64,000 nucleotides of DNA, taken from the NCBI GenBank assembly GCA_007994965.1, contig VOPW01000001.1, forward strand, positions 2,604,001-2,668,000. The letters are read 5' to 3'. Shown in pieces: positions 1 to 13,414 of this stretch. Positions within the stretch are counted from its first letter, which is position 1. Every line of letters begins with the position of its first letter. The notes beneath the pieces were generated by a model, which did not search any database, was not told the origin of the DNA, and saw nothing but the letters and a program-made list of their open reading frames with translations. The translations under genes and the position numbers were made by a program. This DNA comes from Piscinibacter aquaticus (GTDB taxonomy: Bacteria > Pseudomonadota > Gammaproteobacteria > Burkholderiales > Burkholderiaceae_C).

Positions 1-462
1 GCTCGTGCATGACCAACATCGGCCACTTCCGCGCCGCGGCGGCCAAGCTGCTCGGCGGCCAGCGTGACATTCCGGTGAAGCTGTGGGTCGCGCCGCCGAC
101 CAAGATGGACCAGAGCGAGCTGATCAAGGAAGGCCACTACGCCGCCTTCGGCACCGCCGGTGCGCGCACCGAGATGCCGGGCTGCAGCCTGTGCATGGGC
201 AACCGGGCGCAGGTTCGCGAGGGTGCGACGGTGATCTCCACCAGCACGCGCAACTTCCCGAACCGCCTGGGCAAGAACACCAACGTTCCTCGCCTCGGCC
301 GAGCTGTCGGCGATCGCCTCCAAGCTCGGCCGCATCCCGACCGTGGCCGAGTACCACGCCGAGATGGGCATCATCAACAAGGATGCCGCGAGCGTCTACC
401 GCTACATGAACTTCGACCAGATCGAGGAGTACGCGGAGACGGCGAAGTCGGTGGCGGTCTGA
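1..462 (+). CDS. acnB: Aconitate hydratase B, C-terminal fragment (frameshifted)
   Basis: The window opens inside the C-terminal part of an AcnB aconitase, the TCA-cycle enzyme that interconverts citrate and isocitrate. Visible signatures are [31 protein letters not shown] (the CxxC pair that ligates the [4Fe-4S] cluster in this family) and [10 protein letters not shown]. The frame is lost near base 286: NTN(V) is in frame 3, [12 protein letters not shown] continues in frame 1 to the TGA at 460-462. The protein is well conserved on both sides, so an assembly error is more likely than a real mutation. The start lies outside the window. Confidence 0.93.
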
Positions 463-481
463 TCGCCGGCCACTCCCGGGC

Positions 482-1924
482 TCAGCGCTCGGGAGCGATC
501 TGCTCGGCCCAGTCGTACAACGCGGCCAGGATGTCCTGGCCGTTGTCGTCTGCGGCCTCGCTCAGTGCATCGATGCGCTCGAAGAAGGCCTCGACCGTCA
601 TCGCCCCACCCTCGCCGCCATGCAGCCGCGCGGCGCGGTGCTGTTCCCAGCGCTCGCGTTCGTCGGCCCCCAGCGTCTCGGGGAAGTTGCGCGCCCGGTA
701 GCGGAAGACGATCTCTTCCAGGCGCGCATCGTCGAAGCCGGTCCGCCCGGCCGCGAGCTGCTCTGGCGCCAGTTCGCGCAGCCGCTGCAACCGGCCCCGG
801 TCGGCATGGCCGACGAAGCCGCCATACAGGTCTTCATCGACGTCGACCGGCTGCATGGCCTTCGGCCGCTCGAACACCTCGCCCCACACGCCTGCCAGGG
901 CTGCGCTGGCCTTCGCCGCGGCTTCGGCGCGGGCGGCGGCCTGCGCCACGTCCAGCCCCCAGCGCTCGGCCATCGCCGGGCTCAGCGCCTTGAGGTTGCC
1001 CACCACCACCGGTGACTTGTTCAGGTGGATGGTCTTGATCGGCAGGCGCGTCACGCCTTCGGGCAGGTCTTCGCTGCGGGTGAACATGCGCTCGCGCATC
1101 GTGGCCGCGTCGAGCGCCATCAGTTCCTCCGGGTCGGCGCCGAGATCCCAGACGATCAGCTCGTTCTTGTTCGTGGGGTGAGGCGCCAGCGGCCACACCA
1201 CCGCCACGCAGCCACGCTCGGCTGCGTACATGCCCGAGACGTGCAGGAAGGGCCGCTGCCCGCCGATCTCGGCGAACACTGCATCCTTGCGGCGCAGCTT
1301 CAGGCAGAAGTCCCACAGGCGCGGCTGGTGCTGCTTCACGAGACGGGCCACCGCGATGGTCGCGCGCACGTCGGACAAGGCATCGTGCGCCGCCTCGTGC
1401 GCCGGGCCGTTCGCGGCGCTCAGGTGCTCGAGCTTGAACGAAGGCTTGCCGTCGTCGTGCGTCGGCCATTCGATGCCCTCGGGGCGCAGCGCGCGGGCGG
1501 CTCGCACCACGTCGAGCAGATCCCAGCGGCCGCAGCCGTTCTGCCACTCGCGGGCGTACGGGTCGATCAGGTTGCGCCAGAAGAGGAAGCGCGTGACCTC
1601 GTCGTCGAAGCGGATCGAGTTGTAGCCGACACCCACGGTGCCGGGGCGTGCGAGCTGCGCCTCGATCGCCGCCGCGAAGGCATGCTCTGCCACGCCATGC
1701 TCGGCGCAGTGCTGCGGCGTGATGCCGGTGAGCAGGCAGGCCTCGGGGTCGGGCAGCGCATCGAGCGGCGGCCGGCAGTACAGCATCACCGGCGCGTCGA
1801 TCTCGTTCAGATCGGCATCGGTGCGCACGCCGGCAAACTGCGCCGGCCGGTCGCGCCGCGGCACGCGGCCGAAGGTCTCGTAGTCGTGCCAGAAGAAGCT
1901 GAAATCGCCGCTCGGATCGCTCAT
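482..1924 (-). CDS. sbcB: Exodeoxyribonuclease I
   Basis: A 480-residue intact ORF of the usual ExoI length. ExoI is a 3'-5' single-strand DNA exonuclease of the DEDDh superfamily that acts in recombination and mismatch repair. The first exonuclease motif is DYETFG at about residues 14-19. [19 protein letters not shown] and the H-x-A-L-S-D motif ([10 protein letters not shown], about residue 180) give the later catalytic acids and the histidine. The ExoI C-terminal domain follows. The gene is convergent with acnB, 19 bases away, and is one of the few long genes here without a frameshift. Confidence 0.95.
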   Translation of the reverse strand: MSDPSGDFSFFWHDYETFGRVPRRDRPAQFAGVRTDADLNEIDAPVMLYCRPPLDALPDPEACLLTGITPQHCAEHGVAEHAFAAAIEAQLARPGTVGVGYNSIRFDDEVTRFLFWRNLIDPYAREWQNGCGRWDLLDVVRAARALRPEGIEWPTHDDGKPSFKLEHLSAANGPAHEAAHDALSDVRATIAVARLVKQHQPRLWDFCLKLRRKDAVFAEIGGQRPFLHVSGMYAAERGCVAVVWPLAPHPTNKNELIVWDLGADPEELMALDAATMRERMFTRSEDLPEGVTRLPIKTIHLNKSPVVVGNLKALSPAMAERWGLDVAQAAARAEAAAKASAALAGVWGEVFERPKAMQPVDVDEDLYGGFVGHADRGRLQRLRELAPEQLAAGRTGFDDARLEEIVFRYRARNFPETLGADERERWEQHRAARLHGGEGGAMTVEAFFERIDALSEAADDNGQDILAALYDWAEQIAPER

Positions 1925-1949
1925 GCCGGCACGATACCCGAGCAGCGCC

Positions 1950-2631
1950 CTACTTCTTCGCGCCCTTGGCCTTGCCGGCGCCGCCCTGCGTCAACGCATC
2001 CGACATGCCGATCAGCACGCCGCTGACCAGCGCCGCATAGCTCTCTGCCAGCGTCTGTGCCGCCTTCAGCCCGGCCGCGCGGCTGTCGCGCATCGCGGTG
2101 TGCATCTGCTGCACGAACTGCTCGGCAGTGGTCGCCGCCTTGGCGCCGGAGAGCGTGCCGCCGGCCTGCAGCTTCTCGAGGACCGGCGCCCACTGGGCCG
2201 AGACCTGCGTGCCGGCCGCGTCGGCGGCTTTCTTCAGCGCGCCGATGAAGCTGTCTTCCATCGCCTCGAGGTCGGACAGCGCCTTCTTCAGGTGCTTCTC
2301 GCGCAGGTCGGCGCCCTGGTTGACGAGCTGCTGCAGCGCCACGCGGTTGGCGTCCACCGCCTTGAGCAGCGCCGCGTCCATGCCGGCCACTGCCCTGGTC
2401 GAGCAGCGCCTCCACATCCACGCCGGGCAGCTTGTTCTGCGCCGCGCCGGCCGAGGCGGCCTGCGCCATCGTCTTCAGCACCGAGCGGATGTTCTTCAGG
2501 CTGAGCTCGCGGCCCTGCAGCGCCGCCAGCGTGGCCTGCTGGACGCCGTTGCGCAGCTGGTCGGCGCCGCTGGCGCTGGCCGTGGCGAACATCTCGATGA
2601 TCCTGTCCTGGTCGATGCCGGACTTCAGCAT
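1950..2631 (-). CDS. Conserved alpha-helical protein, function unknown (frameshifted)
   Basis: It starts at [20 protein letters not shown] and ends KGAKK, about 226 residues after correcting one break near 2395 (EALLDQG joins [11 protein letters not shown] by dropping one base of a GGG run). The composition is Ala-rich and helical with coiled-coil character and a Lys-rich tail, as in phasin-like or DUF6781-type proteins; I cannot assign it firmly. There is no signal peptide or membrane segment. It is co-directional with sbcB, whose start lies 25 bases downstream, so the two may be cotranscribed. Confidence 0.6.
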
Positions 2632-2769
2632 GGCGAGTCTCCTGTGCGGGGGTGGGTGGAAGTCGTGGGCGATGCTGTCACCAATCGCTGCGCCGCGCCA
2701 GAGGTCGCGACGGCGTTGTTGGGTATGCTCGGGGCCCTCTTTCCCACCCTGCCTCCGGAGACCGTTTTC

Positions 2770-3851
2770 ATGACCCGCGTCTACAACTTCAGCGCCGGCC
2801 CCGCCGCCTTGCCGGAGCCGGTGCTGCGCCAGGCCGCCGAGGAGATGCTCGACTGGCAGGGTTCGGGCATGTCGGTGATGGAGATGAGCCACCGGGGCAA
2901 GGAGTTCATGAGCATCCATGCCGAGGCGATCGCACTGCTGCGCGAGCTGCTGGCGGTGCCGTCGAACTACAAGGTGCTGTTCATGCAGGGCGGCGCGATC
3001 GCCGAGAACGCCATCGTGCCGATGAACCTGCTGCGTGGCCACACCGGCGCCGACTACATCGACACCGGCGAGTGGTCGAAGCGTTCGATCGAGGAAGCGG
3101 GCAAGTACTGCAACGTCAACGTCGCGGCGAGCAGCCGCGAAAGCGGCTACACCAGCATCCCGCCTCGAAGCGAGTGGAAGCTCGACCCGAATGCCGCCTA
3201 CGTGCATATCTGCGCCAACGAGACGATCGGCGGCGTGGAGTACCACTTCACGCCCGACGTGGGCGAGGTGCCGCTGGTGGCCGATGTCTCCAGCAATATC
3301 CTCTCGCGCCCGCTCGACGTGGCGAAGTACGGGCTGATCTACGGCGGCGCGCAGAAGAATATCGGCCCGGCGGGACTCACGATCGTGATCGTGCGCGACG
3401 ATCTGCTCGGGCGCTCGCTGCCGATCACGCCTTCGGCCTTCGACTATGGCCAGCAGGCGGCGGCCGATTCGATGCTCAACACCCTGCCCACCTACGCGAT
3501 CTATATCGCCGGGTTGGTGTTCAAATGGATCAAGGCGCAGGGCGGGCTGGCCGCGATGGAAGCGCACAACCGCACCAAGGCGGCGCTGCTGTACGACTAC
3601 CTCGACGGCCAGGACTTCTACAACGCACCGGTGGAAAAGGATTGCCGCTCGTGGATGAACGTGCCGTTCCGGCTGCGCGATGCCACGCTGGACGGCAAGT
3701 TCCTCGAAGGCGCGCAGGCGCGTGGGCTGGTGCAGCTCAAGGGGCACCGGGTGGTGGGGGCATGCGGGCCTCGATCTACAACGCGATGCCACTGGAGGGG
3801 GTGCAGGCGCTGGTGGCGTATCTGCGGGAGTTTGCTTCGGCGAACGGCTGA
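2770..3851 (+). CDS. serC: Phosphoserine aminotransferase (one frameshift)
   Basis: PLP-dependent class V aminotransferase that converts 3-phosphohydroxypyruvate to phosphoserine in serine synthesis and also serves pyridoxine synthesis. The start [16 protein letters not shown] is the classic SerC N-terminus. Other signatures are [21 protein letters not shown] and [12 protein letters not shown], whose lysine near residue 196 holds PLP. The frame breaks at about 3763: GHRVVG must join [11 protein letters not shown], which needs one more G in a run of five. After correction it is the normal 360 residues, ending in REFASANG. Confidence 0.95.
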
Positions 3852-3875
3852 TTCGTTGCGCAGATCGGGGCGGGC

Positions 3876-4390
3876 GCGGCAGGCGTGGCCCCGTGGGGGC
3901 TCATGCAGGGTCGGTCGGCTGCGCCGACTGCCCTGCGGTGCTCGCAGCGGCGGGCGCGTCGCCGAACTCGCTGCGTGAGCTTCGCTCACTCCGCTCAGAC
4001 ACCGGCGACGAGTTCGATCACGAAGCGCGCTGACGCGCGCCGCCCACCGCAGCTGCGCTCCTCGGCGACCCCCAAATCGCCCCCACGGGGCCACACCTGC
4101 CGCGCCGGCACCACTGATGGCCCGTCACCTGGTGGTCCGTCACGTTTGGTGCAACAAAGCGCCGTCCGGGCCGCCTGCGGCGCGCCTCTGAGGCGCCGAG
4201 GAGCGCAGGGTTCGTGGCCGCGCGCGCGAGCGCGCACGTGATCTGACTTGCCGCGGCTGTCCGAGCGAAGCGAACGAAGTGAGTGCAGCGAGTTCCGCGG
4301 CGAGGCCACGAGCCCGAGCACCGCAGGGCAGTCGGCGCCAGCCGACCGCCTCAGCGAAGCGCCGCAGGCGGCCCGGACGGCGGTTTGCCG
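3876..4390. repeat. 515-bp structured intergenic repeat, copy 1
   Basis: This fills most of the serC-acnA gap. A second copy of the same length and order lies at 12899-13413. It has two modules. The first is bounded by GCGGCAGGCGTGG and its inverted partner near 4080-4105. The second is bounded by a CAAAGCGCCGTCCGG-type arm near 4154 and its inverse ending near 4390. The inner parts of the two modules are also complementary (CTGCCCTGCGGTGCTCG against GAGCACCGCAGGGCAG). No conserved ORF survives comparison of the copies, so I treat it as a non-coding MITE-like or RNA-structure element. Confidence 0.8.
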
Positions 4391-4494
4391 AACCGATCGA
4401 CCCGCAAAACGAAACCCCTCGCGCTAGCAAAGACACAAGAATCGGACTAGCGTTGCCCGACCGCTCCAGCCACCCTTCGAGGAAGCAAAGACAA

Positions 4495-7204
<2,710 letters not shown>

Positions 7205-7205
7205 G

Positions 7206-8407
7206 CTACCAGCTCGCCTCGCGCTCCGGGGTCGCGCCGATCTTGTGGATGGAGAGATCGGCGCCCTCGTACTCCTCTTCCTGCGTCAACCGCAGCGAGG
7301 TGATCGCGCGGATCGCGCCGTAGACCGCCAGCCCGCCGGCGAAGGCCCAGATCACGCCCATCAGCGTGCCGACGAACTGCGACAGGAATCCGACGCCGCC
7401 CAGCCCGCCGAGCGCCTGCTGGCCGAAGATGCCGCAGGCGATGCCGCCCCAGGCGCCGCACAGGCCGTGCAGCGGCCAGACGCCGAGCACGTCGTCGATC
7501 TTCCAGCGGTTCTGCGTCAGCGTGAACAGCGCGACGAAGATCGCACCGGCCACGCCGCCCACCACCAGCGCGCCGGCCGGGTGCATCACGTCGGAGCCGG
7601 CACACACGGCCACCAGGCCGGCCAGCGGGCCGTTGTAGGCGAAGCCCGGTCGTTGCGGCCCATCAGCACCGCGACCAGCGTGCCGCCGACCATCGCCATC
7701 AGCGAGTTCACCGCGACGAGGCCGGAGATCTTGTCGATGGTCTGCGCGCTCATCACGTTGAAGCCGAACCAGCCGACCGCGAGGATCCAGGCGCCGAGTG
7801 CGAGGAACGGAATGCTCGACGGCGGGTGCGCACTCATGCCGCCGTCCTTGCGGTAGCGATTCGCACGCGGCCCGAGCAGCAGCACCGCGGCCAGGCCGAT
7901 CCAGCCGCCCACCGCATGCACGACGACGCTGCCGGCGAAGTCGTGGAAGGCCACGCCGGTGCTCGACTCGATGAAGCCCTGCACGCCGAAGCGGCCGCCC
8001 CAGATCGCACCTTCGAAGAGCGGATAGACCACGCCGACGATCACCGCGGTGGCAAAGAGCTGCGGGCCGAAGCGCGCGCGCTCCGCGATGCCGCCGGAGA
8101 CGATCGCCGGGATGGCCGCCGCGAAGGTCAGCAGGAAGAAGAACTTGACCAGCTCGTAGCCGTTCTTGGCCGCCAGCGTCTCGGCGCCGCTGAAGAAGGC
8201 CACGCCGTAGGCCACCGTGTAGCCGACGAAGAAATAGGCGATGGTCGAGACGGCGAAATCGACCAGGATCTTGACCAGCGCATTGACCCGGTTCTTCTTG
8301 CGCACCGTGCCGAGTTCGAGGAACGCGAAGCCGGCGTGCATCGCCAGCACCATGATCGCGCCCAGCAGAATGAACAGGGCGTCGGTGCCCTGCCTGACCT
8401 GATCCAT
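7206..8407 (-). CDS. amtB: Ammonium transporter (one frameshift)
   Basis: Amt/Rh-family ammonium channel, about 400 residues with about 11 hydrophobic segments. Signatures are MHAGFAFLELGTVRKKN, the conserved TGVAFHDFAGSVVVHAVGG (pore histidine region) and VWPLHGLCGAWGGIACG. The start MDQVRQGTDALFILLGAIM places the first membrane span at residue 8 with no extra leader. The frame breaks near 7650 (MGRND, then PGFAYNGPLAGL). No glnK gene is adjacent in the window. A sigma-54-type promoter and an inverted repeat lie upstream, which would fit nitrogen control. Confidence 0.93.
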
Positions 8408-8475
8408 GTGGAAGCCCCTCTCGTGCGTTGTTGTCGTGCTGACGCACCGCGAACGGTCGCGCGGCGCACCAGGAT

Positions 8476-8491
8476 TGCAAGTCGCATGCCT
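8476..8491 (-). promoter_or_regulatory. Candidate sigma-54 promoter of amtB, with upstream inverted repeat
   Basis: Read on the minus strand the site is AGGCATGCGACTTGCA, which keeps the GG-N10-GC spacing and the TTGCA box of the -24/-12 consensus. It lies about 70 bases upstream of the amtB ATG. Just beyond it (8496-8516) is TGGTGC-N9-GCACCA, and a further GCACCA lies at 8466. These resemble NtrC half-sites in altered arrangement. Ammonium transporter genes are classic NtrC/sigma-54 targets, so the reading is plausible but not proven. Confidence 0.5.
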
Positions 8492-8607
8492 TGTTTGGTG
8501 CGGCGAGTTCGCACCACGGCAGTGAACCTCGAACGCCGGACGCCGCCGAATGGTGCGCCCGCGCACGCCTTCCGTGCACTCGGATCGGCGCCTTATGCTC
8601 CACGCCC

Positions 8608-9736
8608 ATGGCAGAGCCGTTCAAGAATCTGATCAACCGCGAGGGCGTGGCCGCCATGCGCCGGCACCTGAGCCGTACACGGCCGGCCTTCGACGGCGCG
8701 CGCTTCGAGGCGCTGGCCCTCGACGGTCTGGAGTCGCTGGAACTGAAGGCGCGCGCCCGGCACCTGTGCGCGGCGCTGGAAGCGACGCTGCCCGACGACT
8801 TCGAGGCTGCTGCGCGGGTGATCGAGGCCAGCCTGCTGCCGGTGCGCGGCGACGAGGAACTCGGCGAGATGCGCACCGGCGCTGCCGGCCTCGCCGGATG
8901 GCCGCTCTGGCCGATGACCGAGTTCGTGGCGCGCCGCGGGCTGGCTTCACCCGAGCGCGCACTGCGTTGCCTCCATGCGTTGACGAAGCGCTTCACCGCC
9001 GAGTGGGCGGTTCGGCCGTTCATCGTCGAGCACCCGGCGCTCGCCTTTGCGACGCTGAAACGCTGGACGACCGACCCGAGCCCGCACGTGCGCCGTCTGG
9101 CCAGCGAAGGCAGCCGTCCGCGCCTGCCCTGGGGCCTGCAGCTCAAGGGACTGATCGTCGATCCGTCGCCCACGCTGCCGATGCTCGAGGCGCTGCTCGA
9201 CGACCCGAGCGACTACGTGCGGCGCAGCGTGGCCAATCACCTGAACGACATCGCGAAGGACCATCCGGCGCTCGTTGTCGACTGGGTGGTGCGGCACCTG
9301 CCCGGCGCCTCGGCCGAGCGGCGCGCCCTGCTCAAGCACGCCAGCCGCACGCTCATCAAGCAGGGCGATGCGCGCATGCTGGAAGCCTGGGGGCTGGGCC
9401 GGCGCTTTGCGGGCACCGCCGACTTCTCGATCACGCCGAAGAAGCTGCGCGTGGGTGAGAGCCCGGCGATGACGCTGTCTCTGCGTTCATCGGCGAAGAA
9501 AGCGCAGCCGCTGGTGATCGACTACGCCGTGCACCACGTGAAGGCCAGTGGCGAGCGCACGCCCAAGGTCTTCAAGGGCTGGACGCTGACGCTCGCGCCC
9601 GGAGAGTCACGCACGCTGACGAAGACGCATTCGATGCGCGAGGTCACCACGCGCCGCTACCACCCCGGCCGCCATGCGATGGACCTGCGCATCAACGGCG
9701 GTGGTGGCCGAAGCGGAGTTCGATCTGAAGCTCTGA
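8608..9736 (+). CDS. HEAT-repeat DNA alkylation repair-like protein (frameshift near the end)
   Basis: About 376 residues with tandem helical repeats (DPSPHVRRLASEG, DDPSDYVRRSVANHLNDIAKD) typical of the AlkD/HEAT-like proteins annotated as DNA alkylation repair proteins. The C-terminal 100 residues (FSITPKKLRVGESPAMTLSLR onward) look like a beta-rich domain. The frame changes near 9710, where INGG must join VVAEAEFDLKL before TGA at 9734. ATG 8608 gives MAEPFKNLINREGV. It diverges from amtB. Catalytic activity cannot be judged from the sequence. Confidence 0.75.
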
Positions 9737-10090
9737 CTAGCCGAGCGTCTTCGCCCACGCGTCGGCATCGAAGCCTACGCGCAGCACGTCGCCGCGCACC
9801 AGCACCGGCCGGCGGATCACGCTCGGCTGCTCGAGCATCAGCGCGATGGCGCTGTCGGCATCGGCCACCTGCGCCTGTCGCGCCGGATCGAGCTTGCGCC
9901 GGGTCGTGCCCTTGCGGTTGAGCAGCGCTTCCCAGCCGAGCGTCTTCACCCAGCCACGCAGCGCGGACTCGGGCACGCCCTGCTTCTTGTAGTCGTGGAA
10001 GCCGGCCTCGACCCCGCGCTCGGCCAGCCAGGCGCGGGCCTTCTTGACGGTGTCGCAGTTGGGAATGCCGTAGAGGGTGATGGTGCTCAT
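9737..10090 (-). CDS. ArsC/Spx-family reductase-like protein
   Basis: 117-residue thioredoxin-fold protein beginning MSTITLYGIPNCDTVKKARAWL. Only one cysteine of the usual CxxC position is kept (PNCDTVKKA), followed by the conserved arginine-proline region PSVIRRPVLVRG. This fits the YffB/Spx-like branch of the ArsC family; arsenate reduction itself is not implied and no ars genes are nearby. The ATG overlaps the stop of the upstream lipoprotein gene (ATGA), so the two form an operon. Its stop abuts the convergent HEAT-protein gene. Confidence 0.8.
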   Translation of the reverse strand: MSTITLYGIPNCDTVKKARAWLAERGVEAGFHDYKKQGVPESALRGWVKTLGWEALLNRKGTTRRKLDPARQAQVADADSAIALMLEQPSVIRRPVLVRGDVLRVGFDADAWAKTLG

Positions 10091-10595
10091 CGAATGCGAA
10101 GCAGGCCGAGATGGGGAACGTCGACATCGTCGCACAGCGGATCGGGGCCGAAACCGGTGTCCTGCACGATGCCGTCGGCCCCGAGGCCGACCTGGAACCA
10201 CTGGCAGAACGGACTCGCGTAGCGGTAGTTCCACACCGTCTGCTTCTGCCAGCCGACATAGCCGAGCTTCGACGGGCGGCCGATGGTGCGCAGCACTTCG
10301 TCGCGCGTCATGCCCAGCTTGATGGTCGCGAAGGTGGCTTCGTTGAGCACCTGCGTGGCCTTGACCAGCGTACCGCCGGCGTCGACGTCGACCATCCAGG
10401 TCTCGCGGCCGAACGGCCCGCGCGCATATTCGAGACGCGTGGTGCCGCCGGGCATCGCATAGCGGCCGGTGGGTTCGCCCAGCTGCGCTCGGATCGCCTC
10501 GGCGCTCGCGCCGGGAGCAAGTTTCGTCGGGCTGCTCATGTTGACGCAGCCGGCGAGCAGCAGGGCCGACAGCGCGAGGAGGATGCGCCTTTCAT
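10087..10595 (-). CDS. SmpA/OmlA-like outer-membrane lipoprotein
   Basis: Lipoprotein with the signal ILLALSALLLAGC and about 145 mature residues. The mature part has two copies of a short BamE-like pattern (SAEAIRAQLGEPTGRYAMPG and TIKLGMTRDEVLRTIGRPSK). As read the frame has no good start. If one A is restored at the ATGAAAGG at 10595, the protein begins MKRRILLALSALLLAGC, a textbook lipoprotein signal. I therefore place the start there; it is inferred. It is translationally coupled to the ArsC-like gene. Confidence 0.7.
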
Positions 10596-10657
10596 GCGGC
10601 TCACGATAGCGGAACTCCGGACGCTTCGCGGCAGGCCGCTGCCTAGAATCCCTCACC

Positions 10658-11614
10658 ATGTCCACACTACCTTCCTACGCCCAGGACCTGGGCGATGGCA
10701 TCTTCGCCATCGACACCGGCTTCCACCGCGATGTGTTCGACGCCGCCTACCTCATGGTGGAGAACGGCGCGGCCGCCTTCATCGACACCGGCACCAACTT
10801 TGCCGTGCCGCGGCTGCTGGCCACGCTGGAGGCCGTCGGCCTGAAGCGCCAGCAGGTGCAGTACGTGATCCCGACCCACGTGCACCTGGATCACGCCGGC
10901 GGCGTGGGCCTGCTGATGAGCGAGTTGCCGAAAGCGATGGCGGTGGTGCACCCGCGCGGCGCGCGGCACATGATCGATCCGTCGGCTCTCGTCGCGGGCG
11001 CCACGGCGGTGTACGGCGAAGAGGAGATGGCGCGGTCGTACGGCCAGATCGTCGGCGTGCCGGCCGAGCGCGTGACCGAATCGCACGACGGCATGACGCT
11101 CTCGCTCAATGGCCGCGAGCTGCAGTTTCTCGACACCCCCGGCCACGCGCGACACCACCACTGCATCTGGGACACGCGCACGCGCGGCTTCTTCACCGGC
11201 GACACCTTCGGCCTGAGCTACCGCGAGTTCGACACCGCGAAAGGCCCGTGGCTGCTGCCGACGACGACGCCGGTGCAGTTCGAGCCGGAGAAGCTGCGCG
11301 AATCGGTGCAGCGGCTGCTGTCGTACCAGCCCGCATGCATGTATCTCACGCATTACAGCCGCGTGCGCGACGTGCAGAAGCTGGGGCGAGCTTCCTCGAG
11401 CAGCTCGATCGGCTGGTGGCCATCGGCCGCGGGCTGAAGGCTGCGCCGGACCGTCACGAGGCGCTCAAGCGTGCCCTGCTGAGCGAGTACCTGGGCCTCG
11501 TCAAGGCGCACGGCTGCAGCTTCAGCGAGGCCGAGGTGGCCGAGCTGCTCGCCGTCGACCTCGAGCTGAATGCCCAGGGCATGGGCATCTGGCTCGACAA
11601 AGGAAGCGGCGTGA
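10658..11614 (+). CDS. MBL-fold metallohydrolase (frameshifts)
   Basis: Metallo-beta-lactamase fold hydrolase. The zinc motif is THVHLDHAGG (HxHxDH, about residue 72), with later ligands in GHARHHHCIWD and GDTFGL and the terminal histidine in YLTHYSRV. The frame breaks near 11390 (DVQKLG, then ASFLEQLDRLVAIG). Near 11600, removing one A gives the C-terminus WLDKEAA with TGA at 11612. That stop overlaps a GTG start for the next gene (GTGA), so the pair is coupled. The substrate cannot be told. Confidence 0.8.
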
Positions 11615-12394
11615 GCAGCGCGGTGAACTTCGACGCTGGCCGGGCGCGCGGCGGTGATCACCGGCGCGGCGCAAGGCATCGGCGCGGCGTGCGCCCGGCG
11701 ACTCGCTCGCGACGGCATGGCGGTGGCGTTGTGGGACGTGGATGCGGCGCGCGGGCAGGCGCTGGCCGACGAGCTGGCCGGCCATGGCGCGAAGGCCACC
11801 TTCGTGCGCTGTGACGTGTCGGTGAAGGCCGAGGTCGATGCCGCATTGGCCGCGACGCTGCGCACGCATCCGCGCATCGACGCGCTGGTCAACAACGCCG
11901 GCATCTTCAAGGCTGCGGACTTCCTAGACATCACCGAGGCCGACTGGGATGCGGTGCTCGGTGTCAACCTCAAGGGCGCCTTTCTGGTGGCACAGGCGCT
12001 GGCGCGGCACATGGCGGCCTCCGGCGGCGGCAGCATCGTCAACATGAGCTCGGTGAACGGCGTGATGGCGATCCCTAGCATCGCCAGCTACAACGTCAGC
12101 AAGGGCGGAGTGGACCAGCTCACTCGCGTGATGGCACTGGCGCTGGCCGACCGCGGCATCCGTGTCAACGCGGTGGCGCCGGGAACCATCGCCACCGAGC
12201 TGGCGAAGAACGCCGTGCTCGGCAGCGAAGAGGCGAAGGCCCGCATCATGAGCCGCACGCCGATGCGGCGGCTCGGCGAGCCGGATGAGATCGCCGACGT
12301 GGTGGCCTTCCTGATCAGCGATGCATCGAGTTACCTCACCGGCGAGATCGTCTATGCCGACGGCGGCCGGCGTGTGCTCAACTACACCGTCTGA
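11611..12394 (+). CDS. Short-chain dehydrogenase/reductase (frameshift near the start)
   Basis: Classical SDR oxidoreductase of about 255 residues. The NAD(P) motif is TGAAQGIG, followed by LVNNAGIF, the catalytic NMSSVNG serine and Y-N-V-S-K (YxxxK), and the C-terminal VYADGG. The aspartate after beta-2 (LWDVD) suggests NAD(H) preference. The start is uncertain: GTG at 11611 overlaps the preceding stop and gives a plausible leader (VSSAVNFDAGRAA), but one base must be adjusted near 11645 to join VITGAAQGIG. Confidence 0.85.
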
Positions 12395-12415
12395 TCTTCT
12401 TTCGCGGAGACGACG

Positions 12416-12893
12416 ATGGCCGAAACGATGAACCTGCAAGGTGGCTGCCTGTGCGGGCGCATCCGCTACGAGGTGAGCCTCGAATCGGACGAGGGCTACT
12501 ACTGCCACTGCCGGATGTGCCAGTTGGCCTTCGGCAACACGCGCGCGGCCTTCATCAACGTGCCGCAGGCGGCGGTGCGCTGGCTGACCGAGCCGCCGAA
12601 GCTGTACGCCTCGTCGACGTTTGCGCGGCGCGGCTTCTGTCCGGATTGCGGCACGCCGCTGTCGTTCGCCTACGTCGATTCGCAGAAGATGGACCTCTCG
12701 GTGGGAAGCCTCGACGATCCGTCGCGGGTGCGGCCGGTGTCGCACTTTGCAGTCGAGTCGCGGGTGGCGAACTGGCATGCCGAAGATGGGTTGCCGGGCC
12801 ATCGGCTGGATGCGAGTGAAGCTGGCGGCGCGGTGGAAGGCGGCTTACGGGAATGATGTCGTTCCCGGGGTCGAAGCCGTCCGCAACGGGTGA
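12416..12893 (+). CDS. GFA-family zinc protein (CENP-V/GFA domain)
   Basis: Small protein of the glutathione-dependent formaldehyde-activating (GFA) fold. Zinc ligands are visible as GGCLCGRIRYE, CHCRMCQ and GFCPDCGTPL. The C-terminus is frameshifted near 12815; the alternative frame gives the family ending RWKAAYGNDVVPG, so I extend the gene to TGA at 12891. It lies 21 bases after the SDR gene and is probably in the same operon. Enzymatic activity is unknown for most of this family. Confidence 0.8.
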
Positions 12894-12898
12894 GCTGG

Positions 12899-13413
12899 CG
12901 CGGCAGGCGTGGCCCCGTGGGGGCTCATGCGGGGTCGGTCGGCTGGCGCCGACTGCCCTGCGGTGCTCGTGACGGGGTCGGCGTCGCCTAACTCGCTTCG
13001 CTCACTTCGTTCGCTGCGCTCGGACAAGACGACGAGTCAGATCACGATGCGCGTGTACGCGCGCCCGACCCCGCCACTGCGCTCCTCGGCGACTCCGAAA
13101 TCGCCCCCACGGGGCCACGCCTGCCGCGCTGGCAAGACTGGTGGCACGCCACCTCGTTGTCCGTCACCGTTGGTGCAGCAAAGCGCCGTCCGGGCCGCCT
13201 GCGGCGCGCCTCTGAGGCGCCGAGGAGCGCAGGATTCGTGGCCGCGCGCGCAGCGCGCTTGTCATCTGACTTGCCGCGGCTGTCCTAGCGAAGCGAACGA
13301 AGTGAGCGCGGCGAGTTCCGCGGCAGGGCCACGAACCCGAGCACCGCAGGGCAGTCGGCGTCAGCCGACCGCCTCAGCGAAGCGCCGCAGGCGGCCCGGA
13401 CGGCGCTTTGCCG
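12899..13413. repeat. 515-bp structured intergenic repeat, copy 2
   Basis: Same length and module order as the copy at 3876-4390. Arms GCGGCAGGCGTGG... at 12899-12923 and the inverse at 13103-13127 bound the first module. A 30-bp perfect inverted repeat at 13178-13207 and 13382-13411 bounds the second. The segment at about 12950-12970 (CTGCCCTGCGGTGCTCG) is complementary to the one near 13340. It lies between the convergent GFA and MFS genes and ends 1-2 bases before the MFS stop codon, so it may double as a bidirectional terminator. Confidence 0.8.
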
Positions 13414-13414
13414 C

